Shown here: positions 33,883 through 42,045 of the stretch, one piece after another
Layout: the number at the start of each line of letters is the position of its first letter
Position numbering within the stretch: the stretch's first letter is position 1
Assembly: GCF_003234365.2 (NCBI RefSeq)
Contig: NZ_CP126260.1
Coordinates: forward strand, 558,001-622,000
DNA: 64,000 nt
Origin: Curtobacterium sp. MCJR17_020
GTDB taxonomy: Bacteria > Actinomycetota > Actinomycetes > Actinomycetales > Microbacteriaceae
Direction: 5' to 3'
Program-made: the position numbers and the translations under genes
Notes under the pieces: generated by a model
What the model was told of the DNA's origin: nothing
What the model saw: the letters and a program-made list of their open reading frames with translations, nothing else
Database searches by the model: none

Positions 33883-34934
33883 TCGCCCGTGCCCTCGACC
33901 GGGATCTCGAAGAGGTCCGTGTGCCGGTAGTCCTCGGCCCACCCCCGCCGCAGCCGTGACGCCGCACGGTCGAAGGACGCGATGATGTCGAACCCCTCGA
34001 TGAGGAGCGACTGGATCCGCAGACCGTCGTAGAGCGCGAGGAGCTGCTCGGTGGCACGCGCGGGATCCATGGTGGCCGGTTCGCGACCGACCCGGATGTC
34101 CCGCTCGAGTGCTTCCCGGACGGTCCGACGGAACCGGAGGTACAGGGTGCGGTAGTACTCCGCGCCCTCGTGCCCGGGGTCGGTGCTCGAGGCGAGCGTC
34201 GAGGCGAGCAGTCGCATCAGCGCCGGTTCCTCCGAGTACGCCACGACCAGCGCGTGCAGGTAGGCGACCGCGCCGCGCGTGTCCGCGATCGGCCGCAGGG
34301 GCCGTGACACGGAGCTCGACCACCGGTCGACCGTCGCCGTCAGCAGGCTCTCGCGGGTGGGGAAGTGGGTGCGCAGCTCGTCGACGGTCATCTCGGCCCG
34401 GGCGGCGACGGTGTCGACGTCGACCTGCTCGACCCCGGTGTCGTGCAGCGCCGTGATCGTCGCGTTGACGATCCGGGTGCGCAGCTCGACGCCGTCGTCG
34501 CCGTGCTGGTTCGTCAGCGGCGCCAGGGGGTGCTTCCGGAACCACTCCAGCAGGGCCGTCGCGCGGGACGTCCCGGTGGCGGGGTCGGGCGCGTGCCCGT
34601 CGGCGAAGAGGTCGAGGAACCCCGGGATCTCCTTGATCAACGGGTCCGCCGGTTGGAACGCCATCGACCACTCCGGGAAGGACCGCGTCGCGACGGTGTC
34701 GGCGGCGACCTGGCGCACGTTGGTGTGACGGGGGTCCTGACGGATGCCCTCGAACCGTTCCCGCACGACCTCGTCGTCGCCCTCGATGATGCCGATGCAG
34801 TTGCTCCCCTGGTGGGCGAGGATCCCCGTGATGCCGAGCTGCAGGTTCTTCTCGCGACCGACCACCAGGATCTCGGCGAGTTCCTCGTCCGTGACCGGTC
34901 GGCTCATCGTGCTCACGTACACCAACGACAGCAT
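33837..34934 (-). CDS. BLUF-TetR fusion regulator
   Basis: A 365-residue protein: BLUF-like domain (1-95), linker, TetR HTH (about 147-205, VDTVAARAEMTVDELRTHF), TetR ligand domain, and a polar tail. BLUF positions kept include Tyr6 (SLVYVST), Asn30 (KNLQLGITG), Trp89 and Met91 (PEWSMAF). The glutamine expected in FLQxLEG is Gly48 (NCIGIIEG). Light sensing of the known type therefore looks unlikely; FAD binding may persist. ATG 34934 opens the BLUF domain. The gene is monocistronic; a paralogue lies at 42046. Confidence 0.88.
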   Translation of the reverse strand: MLSLVYVSTMSRPVTDEELAEILVVGREKNLQLGITGILAHQGSNCIGIIEGDDEVVRERFEGIRQDPRHTNVRQVAADTVATRSFPEWSMAFQPADPLIKEIPGFLDLFADGHAPDPATGTSRATALLEWFRKHPLAPLTNQHGDDGVELRTRIVNATITALHDTGVEQVDVDTVAARAEMTVDELRTHFPTRESLLTATVDRWSSSVSRPLRPIADTRGAVAYLHALVVAYSEEPALMRLLASTLASSTDPGHEGAEYYRTLYLRFRRTVREALERDIRVGREPATMDPARATEQLLALYDGLRIQSLLIEGFDIIASFDRAASRLRRGWAEDYRHTDLFEIPVEGTGDHNAREKQTDSGSSR

Positions 34935-35158
34935 GTGGCCCCTGTTCCTCGAAGCGAGCTCGTGTTCCACACAGTGGCGCACACCTGCCTCGATGGCAAG
35001 GCGTGCCGATCGCGTCGCGCTCCGCCTGTCGTCTGTGGCCCGTGGCCGGCGCGCAAGGTGGATGGCGCGGTGTCCTGGCGGTGGGCCGCTGCCTACGCTG
35101 GAGGAACCGGACACCGACCGGGTCCCGGTCGGTGAAGGTGCTCGGAAGAGGTGGGGCA

Positions 35159-35884
35159 GTGTCACGGACGAAGTCGTTGCGCCGCGCTGTGTTCAGGTTC
35201 CCGTCGCGCAGTGCGCGCGTCGTCGAGTTCGTGTTCCGTCGCCTCGACGCGACCGGGGACTTCTACCCGGACGACGCGATGGAGGGCACGGTGCCCGGCC
35301 CGGACCCGGATCGCGTGGTGTTCGTGGGTGAGCGGGGCGAACTGTCGCTCGGCGTCCGCACCCACGAGCTCTCGCTCCCCGCGTTCTTCGCTCGGCACCG
35401 GGCAGCACGGACCGCGCGCGGCGTCTCCTGGAAGATGCTCCCCGCACCGTCGGCGAGTGTCCGGGAACTCCCATCCGTCATCGCCGCCCACCGCGAGGAC
35501 CTGGGGCGGTGCGACCTCGTCGTCGTGTTGGTCGGCATCACGGATGCGCTCCGGGTCCTGCCGACGAGGGTGTGGGAACAACGCGTCCGTGACACGATCG
35601 CTGCCCTGCGCGAGGTGGTGCCCGTGGATGCCGAGGTCGTCATCGGTGAGATCCCACCCCTCGACAACGCCGGGAGTCTGTCCCGGCCGGCTCGGCTCGC
35701 AGCCGGGGTGCACGGTCGTCGCCTCAACGCGCGGACTCGACTCGTCGTCGAAGCCTGTCCACGGGTGCGCGCAGTCGGGTTCCCGGACGAGCTGACGCGG
35801 TCGGTGTGGCGGCCCGAGTCGGACGAGCACCGGTACCGCGACACGTACAAGGTGTGGGGTGGGCACCTCGACGCCCACGTCTGA
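35159..35884 (+). CDS. SGNH-hydrolase-like protein with altered block I
   Basis: A 241-residue protein with the SGNH/GDSL plan: VVFVGERGELSLGV at block I, LVVVLVGITDALRVLP at block III (GxND-like) and a C-terminal DEHRYRDTYKVWGGHLDAH. The expected GDS at block I reads GER, so the nucleophile Ser is not in place. It may be a pseudo-hydrolase or a divergent enzyme. GTG 35159 is chosen for AAGAGG 7 nt upstream; the longer open frame overlaps the divergent BLUF-TetR start. No signal peptide. Confidence 0.7.
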   Translation: MSRTKSLRRAVFRFPSRSARVVEFVFRRLDATGDFYPDDAMEGTVPGPDPDRVVFVGERGELSLGVRTHELSLPAFFARHRAARTARGVSWKMLPAPSASVRELPSVIAAHREDLGRCDLVVVLVGITDALRVLPTRVWEQRVRDTIAALREVVPVDAEVVIGEIPPLDNAGSLSRPARLAAGVHGRRLNARTRLVVEACPRVRAVGFPDELTRSVWRPESDEHRYRDTYKVWGGHLDAHV

Positions 35885-35913
35885 CGGCCGCGTCGCCGGA
35901 CCGCGGTCGCGGG

Positions 35914-36705
35914 TCATTGCGACAGTTCGCGGTCCAGTCGGTCGAGGAGTGCCTCGAGGGAGACCTCGAACTCCTCGTCGCTGCGGTCCTCGCTCAACAA
36001 CGTGCGGAGTCGGCGGACCTCCGGTGCGACGTCGAGGGACGTGTTGCCGTCGCCCTCGGGGATGGCGGCGCCTCCTTCGTCGAGCGGTTCCTCGGCTGGG
36101 CCTGCTTCGGCACCGCTGACCACTGACTGCAGGAGGAGCTGGCCGAGCAGGAAGCTGCTGAACGCTCGGTACGCGTTGACCGCCTGGGCGTCCGTGAAGC
36201 CGTTCCCCGTCAGCGCGGTCAGGAACGTGTTGACGACCTCGACGCTCCGCAGCGGCGGGCGGAGCCAAGGGGCTGCAGGGTGGCGGGTCGCCACCAGCGG
36301 GAACGCCTTCGGGTGGTCCGTGGCGATCTGCCGGACGGCATGGGCGACCGTTTGCAGGAACCCTTGCCAGTGTGCTTCCTCGGCCTCGGTGAGCTGCGAG
36401 GTGAGATCCCGCATCAGTGAGGCGACGACGCCTTCGAGCAGGTCTTCCTTCCCGTGCACGTAGCGGTACAGGGACATCGCCTCCACGCTGAGCTCCTGCG
36501 CGAGTGACCGCATGGACAGTCCCTGGGGACCTGACCGATCGATCTGGTGCAACGCGGTCTCGACGATGAGGTCACGGCTGAGCCTCGGTGCGTTCGTCTC
36601 GGAACGGTTCGCCCTCGATCGTGCTGCCACGGCTGATCTCCCTGCCGATCCGCGGTTCGTGGCTGACAACGGGCGCTGCGCCGAGTTCGCGGCCGACAAA
36701 CCCAC
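35914..36705 (-). CDS. TetR/AcrR-family regulator
   Basis: A repressor of up to 263 residues. A basic N-terminal extension precedes the HTH (about 43-95: LIVETALHQIDRSG, QGLSMRSLAQELSVEAMSLYRYV, quoted in part), followed by a TetR_C-type ligand domain (WQGFLQTVAHAVRQIATDHP). The GTG at 36705 sits on a TAGCGT box, so the true start may be a little downstream. Two identical-plan palindromes at 36716-36752 lie directly upstream and are probably its operators. Confidence 0.87.
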   Translation of the reverse strand: MGLSAANSAQRPLSATNRGSAGRSAVAARSRANRSETNAPRLSRDLIVETALHQIDRSGPQGLSMRSLAQELSVEAMSLYRYVHGKEDLLEGVVASLMRDLTSQLTEAEEAHWQGFLQTVAHAVRQIATDHPKAFPLVATRHPAAPWLRPPLRSVEVVNTFLTALTGNGFTDAQAVNAYRAFSSFLLGQLLLQSVVSGAEAGPAEEPLDEGGAAIPEGDGNTSLDVAPEVRRLRTLLSEDRSDEEFEVSLEALLDRLDRELSQ

Positions 36706-36715
36706 GCTATCGCGA

Positions 36716-36752
36716 CTTACGATGTAAGCTCCCGCTGGGCTTACGCCGTAAG
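36716..36752. promoter_or_regulatory. Double TetR operator
   Basis: CTTAC-GAT-GTAAG (36716-36728) and CTTAC-GCC-GTAAG (36740-36752), 24 bp centre to centre, on the same DNA face. Located just upstream of the TetR gene and about 110 bp before the PRC-barrel gene, they could control both directions. Confidence 0.75.
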
Positions 36753-36860
36753 TCCACGAGGTGGTGGTCTCCGCCGATCGAGCGGGCCGTGCGCCGCCGT
36801 CACCTCGGATCCACTCCGCATCGAACCCCAGGCGATCTGCCGGGGAAGAGGAGTACCACC

Positions 36861-37670
36861 ATGATCGACAGCAGCAGCATCAACGACCTCACGGGCGCCG
36901 ACGTCTACGGGAGCGACGACGCCAAGATCGGCACGGTCGGCCAGGTCTACGTCGACAACGACACCCAGGCTCCGACCTGGGTGACGGTGCGGACCGGGCT
37001 CTTCGGCACCTCGGAGTCGTTCGCACCCTTGAACGACGCGACGTTCGAAGCCGGCGCCGTCCACGTCGCCTACGAGAAGTCCTTCGTGAAGGACGCCCCG
37101 CGGGTCGACGCCGACGGGGCGCTCAGCGCGGACGAGGAGCAGTCGCTCTACTCCTTCTACGGCAACCCGTCGAGCGCGTCGGCGGATGCGGGTCTGTACG
37201 ACCAGGACGCCGACCGGAGCACGGACTCCGCCGACGTCCAGGGGCACGACACGTCCGGTCCGACGACGGACGACGCCATGACCCGCTCCGAGGAGCGGCT
37301 GCACGTGGGTACCGAGCGGATCGAGTCCGGCCGTGCCCGTCTGCGCAAGCACATCGTCACCGAGCAGGTCACCAAGACCGTGCCCGTCAGCCACGAGGAG
37401 GTCACCCTCAGCCGGGAGCCGATCACCGACGCGACCGCCGACGATGCCTTGTCGGGGCCCGCACTGAGTGAAGAAGAACACGAGGTCGTGCTCACCGAGG
37501 AGCGCGTCGTCACCGCCAAGGAGACGGTCCCGGTCGAGCGCGTCCGGCTCGGCACCGAGACCATCGCCGGCGAGCAGGAGGTCACCGAGGACGTTGCGCA
37601 CGAGGAGATCGTCCTCGACGACACCGCCGTGACCGACGAGACCATCGCGGACCGCGACGCCCGTTCCTGA
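36861..37670 (+). CDS. PRC-barrel and DUF2382 domain protein
   Basis: A 269-residue soluble protein. PRC-barrel domain (about 8-78, DLTGADVYGSDDAKIGTVGQVYVD); acidic linker; DUF2382 (about 135-255) with repeated E-R-x-x-V units: EERLHVGTERIESGRARLRKH, VTKTVPVSHEEVTLSREP, EERVVTAKETVPVERVRLG (parts). This pairing is common in radiation- or desiccation-tolerant and actinobacterial species; biochemical role unknown. GGAAGAGGAG lies 8 nt before ATG 36861. It heads a block with a membrane channel-like protein and a second DUF2382 gene. Confidence 0.9.
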   Translation: MIDSSSINDLTGADVYGSDDAKIGTVGQVYVDNDTQAPTWVTVRTGLFGTSESFAPLNDATFEAGAVHVAYEKSFVKDAPRVDADGALSADEEQSLYSFYGNPSSASADAGLYDQDADRSTDSADVQGHDTSGPTTDDAMTRSEERLHVGTERIESGRARLRKHIVTEQVTKTVPVSHEEVTLSREPITDATADDALSGPALSEEEHEVVLTEERVVTAKETVPVERVRLGTETIAGEQEVTEDVAHEEIVLDDTAVTDETIADRDARS

Positions 37671-37775
37671 TCGTGCTGGGCGACGGTCGCTCGGCGACAG
37701 CCGGACGTCCGTCGCCAGCACAGGACGCCTCCTCTGCGCCCTGTCCACCCGACCCTCACCCGAAAGGCTCACCCC

Positions 37776-38543
37776 ATGGACTTCCCCGCCGCTCTGCAGA
37801 ACGGACTGGCCGCGGTCATCGCGTTCGTCCCGCTCGCGTTGCTCTTCCTGCTCATCCTCGTCGTCGGCCTGATCGTCGCGAAGCTCATCGAGAAGGGGCT
37901 CTCGCGTCTCCTCACCAAGGTCGGCTTCGACCGTGCCGTCGAACGCGGGGGCATCAAGAAGGCCCTCGCGAACTCGAAACTCGACGCCTCCGACATCGTG
38001 TCGAAGATCATCTACTACACGCTGGTGCTGTTCGTGCTCCAGTTCGCGTTCGGCGTCTTCGGGTCCAACCCGGTGAGTGATCTCCTCGCCGGCATCATCG
38101 GGTTCCTGCCGAAGATCATCGTCGCGATCATCATCATCGTGGTCGCCGCGGCGATCGCGGCCGGAGCGAAGGGCCTGATCCAGAACACGCTCGGTGGTCT
38201 CTCCTACGGCAAGCTGCTGGGCAACATCGTCGCGGTCTTCATCGTCTTCATCGGAGCGACCGCGGCGTTGAACCAGATCGACGTGGCCACCTCGGTCACC
38301 ACCCCGATCCTGATCGCGGTCCTGGCGATCATCGCCGGCGTCGTCATCGTCGGAGCCGGCGGCGGACTCATCAAGCCGATGCAGCACCGCTGGGAGGCGA
38401 TCCTCGAGAAGGCCGAGGCCGAAGCCCCGAAGATCCAGCAGCACGCCCAGCGTGCGCCGTCCGTCGTCGAGCAGGCAGAAGAGGCTGCCGGGAAGGCCAA
38501 GCGAGCTGCCTCGCCGACGACCAGCTCCCATCGCTCGAACTGA
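37776..38543 (+). CDS. TM-helix repeat protein, mechanosensitive-channel-like
   Basis: A 255-residue membrane protein with about five helices (LALLFLLILVVGLIVAKLI, IIYYTLVLFVLQFAFGVFG, FLPKIIVAIIIIVVAAAIAAG and others) and a cytoplasmic charged tail. It resembles the conserved TM-helix repeats of small-conductance mechanosensitive channel relatives, without the full MscS beta domain. GAAAGG is 8 nt before the ATG. Lying between two DUF2382 genes, it probably shares their stress response. Confidence 0.85.
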   Translation: MDFPAALQNGLAAVIAFVPLALLFLLILVVGLIVAKLIEKGLSRLLTKVGFDRAVERGGIKKALANSKLDASDIVSKIIYYTLVLFVLQFAFGVFGSNPVSDLLAGIIGFLPKIIVAIIIIVVAAAIAAGAKGLIQNTLGGLSYGKLLGNIVAVFIVFIGATAALNQIDVATSVTTPILIAVLAIIAGVVIVGAGGGLIKPMQHRWEAILEKAEAEAPKIQQHAQRAPSVVEQAEEAAGKAKRAASPTTSSHRSN

Positions 38544-38558
38544 GCGAGCCCTGTGTGT

Positions 38559-38585
38559 CGGCCCCGCTCACCATGGGCGGGGCCG
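38559..38585 (+). terminator. Hairpin between TM-helix and DUF2382 genes
   Basis: CGGCCCCGC pairs with GCGGGGCCG over a 9-nt loop, 15 bp after the stop at 38543. It could attenuate read-through into the next gene. Confidence 0.5.
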
Positions 38586-38645
38586 AGGGCCATCCGCGCG
38601 CTCCCGTGTTCGCTCGGGACCGTGCCCCCAGCATCGGAGAAGACC

Positions 38646-39086
38646 ATGACCTCTCGCCACGCACCGCGCGACGCTCCGGGTGGTGACGACCGGACGGACC
38701 AGTTCGACGTGGTCCGACGCGAAGAGCGACTCGTCATCGGCACCGAACGCCACGCCATCGAACGGGTCCGGCTCGAGCGGGTCATCGTCACCGAGCAGCG
38801 GACCATCACAGTGGACGTCAGTCACGAGGAGATCCGACTCGTCCGTGAGCCGATCGGCGGCGCGGTACCGGTGTCGGCCGGCACCACGGACACCGTCCAC
38901 GAACCGATCGTCGTGGTCCTCCGCGAGGAACAGATCACGGTCTCGACAGCAGTCGTCCCGGTCGAACGCGTCACCCTGACGACCCACACCGTCACGGAGG
39001 GACACCGCGTCGAGGCGGGGCTCCGGCGGGAGGAGATCGACATCGTCACGTCGCACCGTCGGGCCGGAGGAGCTCCACTCCCGTGA
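38646..39086 (+). CDS. DUF2382 domain protein
   Basis: A 146-residue soluble protein consisting almost only of DUF2382: RREERLVIGTERHAIERVRL, VTVDVSHEEIRLVREP, LREEQITVSTAVVPVERV (parts). The two halves repeat the same E-E-x-x-V pattern as the C-terminus of the gene at 36861, so they are paralogues. GGAGAAG just precedes ATG 38646. Function unknown; grouped with stress proteins by context. Confidence 0.85.
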   Translation: MTSRHAPRDAPGGDDRTDQFDVVRREERLVIGTERHAIERVRLERVIVTEQRTITVDVSHEEIRLVREPIGGAVPVSAGTTDTVHEPIVVVLREEQITVSTAVVPVERVTLTTHTVTEGHRVEAGLRREEIDIVTSHRRAGGAPLP

Positions 39087-39121
39087 GTCGCGAGGGGGAC
39101 GCGTGAGGGAGTCGGTCGTCC

Positions 39122-39589
39122 TCAGTCGACGCTGGCTTCGCGGAAGGCGTGCGACACGCGTTCGGTGAAGTGGATGAACACCTCCGTGCTCTCCGGCGGC
39201 AAGGACTGCCGGAGTGCCCGGCGGTAGGCGGCCCGGAGCGTCCCGACCACCGCGAACCCGTCGGCGCTCAGCTCGATCCGCACGCTCCGGCGGTCGTCCG
39301 GGTTGCGGACACGATCGAGCAGGCCTCGCTTGGTCAGACGGTCGAGCAGGGCGGTGACGGCTCCCGTCCCCATCTCCAGGTACCCGCCGAGTTCCTTCGG
39401 CGTGCGGTCGTCGTCGACTGCGCCGAGGAACTTCAGCGCGCGGAGGTCGACCGGGTTCAGGTCGTGCGTGACGGCGAGGTGCTGCATCAGGTGCGCGTGC
39501 TCGACCTGAGCGCTGTAGAACGCGGCGACCGCCTCGTCCAGCAGGCGATCCTGGTCGGCGTCACTCATCGGAGGAGGGCTCGCGCTCAT
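39122..39589 (-). CDS. MarR-family transcriptional regulator
   Basis: A 155-residue winged-helix regulator: LNPVDLRALKFLGAVDDD, TPKELGGYLEMGTGAVTALLDRL (in part) and the wing RVRNPDDRRSVRIELSADG. MarR proteins bind DNA as dimers and release it on binding phenolics or oxidants. ATG 39589 is listed; an internal ATG at 39568 is possible. Divergent from the TasA-like gene, with an AT-rich 117-bp spacer holding inverted repeats, so it probably controls that operon. Confidence 0.92.
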   Translation of the reverse strand: MSASPPPMSDADQDRLLDEAVAAFYSAQVEHAHLMQHLAVTHDLNPVDLRALKFLGAVDDDRTPKELGGYLEMGTGAVTALLDRLTKRGLLDRVRNPDDRRSVRIELSADGFAVVGTLRAAYRRALRQSLPPESTEVFIHFTERVSHAFREASVD

Positions 39590-39625
39590 GGTCCCATCTT
39601 AGACGAGATCCGTTTGGGACAAAAA

Positions 39626-39683
39626 TTGACTTGAACGAATTTGTAGGCGTATGGTTCACCTAGCTCGAAATTCGAGTCAAGTC
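39626..39683 (+). promoter_or_regulatory. Promoter and inverted repeats before the TasA-like gene
   Basis: TTGACT (39626-39631) and TATGGT (39650-39655), 18-nt spacer, form the best sigma-70-like promoter in the window. GACTTGAACGAATT (39628-39641) is repeated in inverse form with one extra base at 39669-39683, and CTCGAAATTCGAG is at 39663-39675. They flank the promoter as MarR sites would. Confidence 0.6.
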
Positions 39684-39706
39684 TCAACCTGAACGGATCT
39701 CCTCTC

Positions 39707-40309
39707 ATGCGTCGCCCGAACCGCACCATCGCCCGTGTCGCCACCCTCGCCGTCATCCCGGCTGCCCTGCTCGCCGCCGGTGTCGCCGTGTCCACTGCGT
39801 CGTACTCGGCGTTCTCGGCCACCTCGTCGGACGACGCCAACAACTGGTCGATGGGATCGGTGGCGTTGAGCAACGACGCATCGAACGGTGCGCTCTTCGC
39901 TGCGTCGAACCTCAAGCCCGGTTCCACCGGGACGAACTGCATCGCCGTCACCTCGACCGGCTCGCTCCCCAGTGCAGTGAAGCTCTACGCCACGAACGTG
40001 CAGCAGACCAAGGCGCTGGCCTCGTACGTCACCCTGCAGGTCAAGCAGGGCAGCGGTGGAGGCTACGGCACGTGCAACGGCTTCACCGCGGCGGCCGGGT
40101 CCGACGGTCTCCTGTACAACGACTCCCTCGCGTCGTTCGCGTCCACCCGAACGAGCTACGCCACCGGCGTCGGGACGTGGAAGCCCACCGGCGACAAGTC
40201 GGAGACCAAGACCTACCAGATCACCTACACCGTCTCGTCGGATGCCCCGGCCTCCCTGATGGGTGCCACCGCGAGCCTCGGGTTCACCTGGGAAGCGCAG
40301 AACTCCTGA
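39707..40309 (+). CDS. TasA/camelysin-like SipW-dependent secreted protein
   Basis: A 200-residue secreted protein. The N-terminus carries the SipW-type signal: basic RRPNRTIAR, hydrophobic segment, then STASYSAFSATSSDDANNWSMGSVALS (quoted as parts: ASYSAFSAT and NNWSMGSVAL), as in TasA and CalY matrix proteins. The mature part is a Thr/Ser-rich beta domain with two cysteines (NCIAVT, GTCNGF). Followed 31 nt later by its likely signal peptidase. TasA relatives form biofilm fibres; whether this one polymerises is unknown. No clear ribosome binding site. Confidence 0.87.
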   Translation: MRRPNRTIARVATLAVIPAALLAAGVAVSTASYSAFSATSSDDANNWSMGSVALSNDASNGALFAASNLKPGSTGTNCIAVTSTGSLPSAVKLYATNVQQTKALASYVTLQVKQGSGGGYGTCNGFTAAAGSDGLLYNDSLASFASTRTSYATGVGTWKPTGDKSETKTYQITYTVSSDAPASLMGATASLGFTWEAQNS

Positions 40310-40340
40310 GCGGCCGGGAGGACACGAGAGGAGGTCGGTC

Positions 40341-41327
40341 ATGCGTCCGTCCGTGTGGGGTCGGTTCGCCGTGGTGCTCGGCGCCCGGGGGATCCTGGCT
40401 GCCGTCCTCGGTCTCGTGTTCTGGGCTGTCGCTCCGATGGTCCTCGGCTGGCACACCACCACGGTGATGACCGGCTCCATGGAGCCGTCCCTGCACCCGG
40501 GTGACGTCGTGGTGAGCAAGACGGTCACCGCGGGAGAGCTCCGGAAGGGACAGGTGTTGCTCTTCGCCGACCCCGACCACGTCGGCACCCTCCGGCTGCA
40601 CCGGTTCGACTCCCTCAACAGCGACGGGACCCTCACCACGAAGGGCGACGCGAACCCCTCCGCCGACTCCACACACATCTCCCGGTCCGCGGTCACGGGC
40701 GTCGGGTACCTCCGTGTCCCACTCATCGGCACACCCGTCCTCTGGGCTGCGGACCATCGAACGGGCCCGCTCGTCGCCCTCGGTTCGGCCCTCGTCCTCG
40801 TCGCTGGACTCGCCGTCCTGCCCGCCGTCGCAGATCCGAGCAGGACGACAGGGGCGTCCCGACGTGGGCCCCGGCATCGTCAGCAGGACCACCGGCCGTG
40901 GGCGGTGGGGGCTCTCCTCGTCACTTCTGTCTGCACCGTCGCGGCGCTGGCGGTACCTGCTCCGGCGGCCGCCGCGGCCTTCGCCGCCACCGCCACCGCA
41001 CCCAGCACGATGGCGACCGTGGCCGCGACCCCGGCCACTGCGCTGACGTGCACGTCGAACACGAACGGGTCGGTCACCATCGGGTGGACCTACGACGGGG
41101 TGGCACCCGAGCGGTTCACCACGGTCATCGACGGCGCCGCGAGCAGCGACACCAGCGCCGGCACCGCCCGATCCACCACGATCAGCTCCTCGGACCTCTT
41201 CTCGTTCCGCACCTCCAGTGTCACCGTCCGCGCCGACGTCACCTCGACGTGGACGACGACCTCCGCCAGCAGCGTCCGCATCAGCACCGTCCGCTTCCTC
41301 GGACTCGGCCGCACCAGTTGTGCCTGA
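40341..41327 (+). CDS. SipW-like signal peptidase I fused to an extracellular domain
   Basis: A 328-residue protein. A membrane anchor (about 12-37) precedes a signal peptidase S26 domain with catalytic Ser in MTGSMEPSLHPGD and a His in LRLHRFDS, plus TKGDANPSAD; this is the Ser/His ER-type dyad of SipW. After two further helices (about 140-160 and 190-210), an added 115-residue Ser/Thr-rich domain begins AAAFAATATAPSTMATVA, itself like a SipW substrate, with an Fn3-like SVTIGWTYDG. GAGAGGAGG precedes ATG 40341. It should process the TasA-like product. Confidence 0.87.
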   Translation: MRPSVWGRFAVVLGARGILAAVLGLVFWAVAPMVLGWHTTTVMTGSMEPSLHPGDVVVSKTVTAGELRKGQVLLFADPDHVGTLRLHRFDSLNSDGTLTTKGDANPSADSTHISRSAVTGVGYLRVPLIGTPVLWAADHRTGPLVALGSALVLVAGLAVLPAVADPSRTTGASRRGPRHRQQDHRPWAVGALLVTSVCTVAALAVPAPAAAAAFAATATAPSTMATVAATPATALTCTSNTNGSVTIGWTYDGVAPERFTTVIDGAASSDTSAGTARSTTISSSDLFSFRTSSVTVRADVTSTWTTTSASSVRISTVRFLGLGRTSCA

Positions 41328-41358
41328 CCCGATCCCGCCCTCGTGGGCGGGAGGTCAC
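41325..41358. terminator. Bidirectional terminator hairpin
   Basis: TCCCGCCC pairs with GGGCGGGA around TCGT, extended by TGACC/GGTCA outside. It spans the 27-bp gap between convergent genes ending at 41327 and 41355. Confidence 0.65.
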
Positions 41359-41966
41359 GACGTCCGCGAAGGCGCCACGCGGAGCCCGGTGGAGCGCCGC
41401 TCGAGATCGGCCAGCGCGCGGATGACCTCCGGATCCCGGTGCCGCCATCGGTCGACGACGTCGACGCCGAGCCGGCCGGCGGCGTTCCGGGTCGTCAGCG
41501 CGCGGACAGCGAGCAACTCGGCTCCGTCCGGCTGCTGACCGAGGCGCTGTGTGAGCGTGGCGAGCCGGATGAAGCCGCCGCGGTACCGGATCCAGACCAC
41601 CACCAGGACGATGATCAGCACCGCGGTCGACGAGGTACCCAGGAGGTGCGCCACGTGCAGCGTCTCCTGCTGCTGTTCTGCTCCGGCAGCCGCGATCCGC
41701 TGCGCGCTCTGGCTCGCGTCCTGCAGCGGTGCGCTGACCGACTTGCCGATGAACGGCACCTTCTCGAGTGCCGTTGCGGTGCTGCTCAACTGCTCCTGGA
41801 ACGCGGTGCCCTGGTCGTGGACACGAGTTCCGATGTCGGCGAGGGCGCTGATCGATGCGGAGACCGCTCGCCCGAGCAGAACCGCGGCGACCATCCCGGC
41901 CACCACGACGACATCGAGCAGCACCTGCCCTGCCGTGCGGATCGGACGTGCGTCGTAGAACACCAT
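41355..41966 (-). CDS. Membrane protein, two helices, unknown family
   Basis: A 203-residue protein: helix about 15-40, an external loop of about 70 residues (IGTRVHDQGTAFQEQL, QSAQRIAAAGAEQQQE), a second helix (TAVLIIVLVVVWIRYR) and a cytoplasmic tail of about 70 residues rich in Arg and Asp. The loop looks coiled-coil. Family not recognised. Convergent with the SipW gene. Confidence 0.75.
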   Translation of the reverse strand: MVFYDARPIRTAGQVLLDVVVVAGMVAAVLLGRAVSASISALADIGTRVHDQGTAFQEQLSSTATALEKVPFIGKSVSAPLQDASQSAQRIAAAGAEQQQETLHVAHLLGTSSTAVLIIVLVVVWIRYRGGFIRLATLTQRLGQQPDGAELLAVRALTTRNAAGRLGVDVVDRWRHRDPEVIRALADLERRSTGLRVAPSRTS

Positions 41967-42045
41967 GGACAGGTCCTACCACTCGCGCGATGCTGTGCCT
42001 CTCGGCCATCGGCCCATGTGGAGTCGGCGGGACCGGCCCCCGTCG

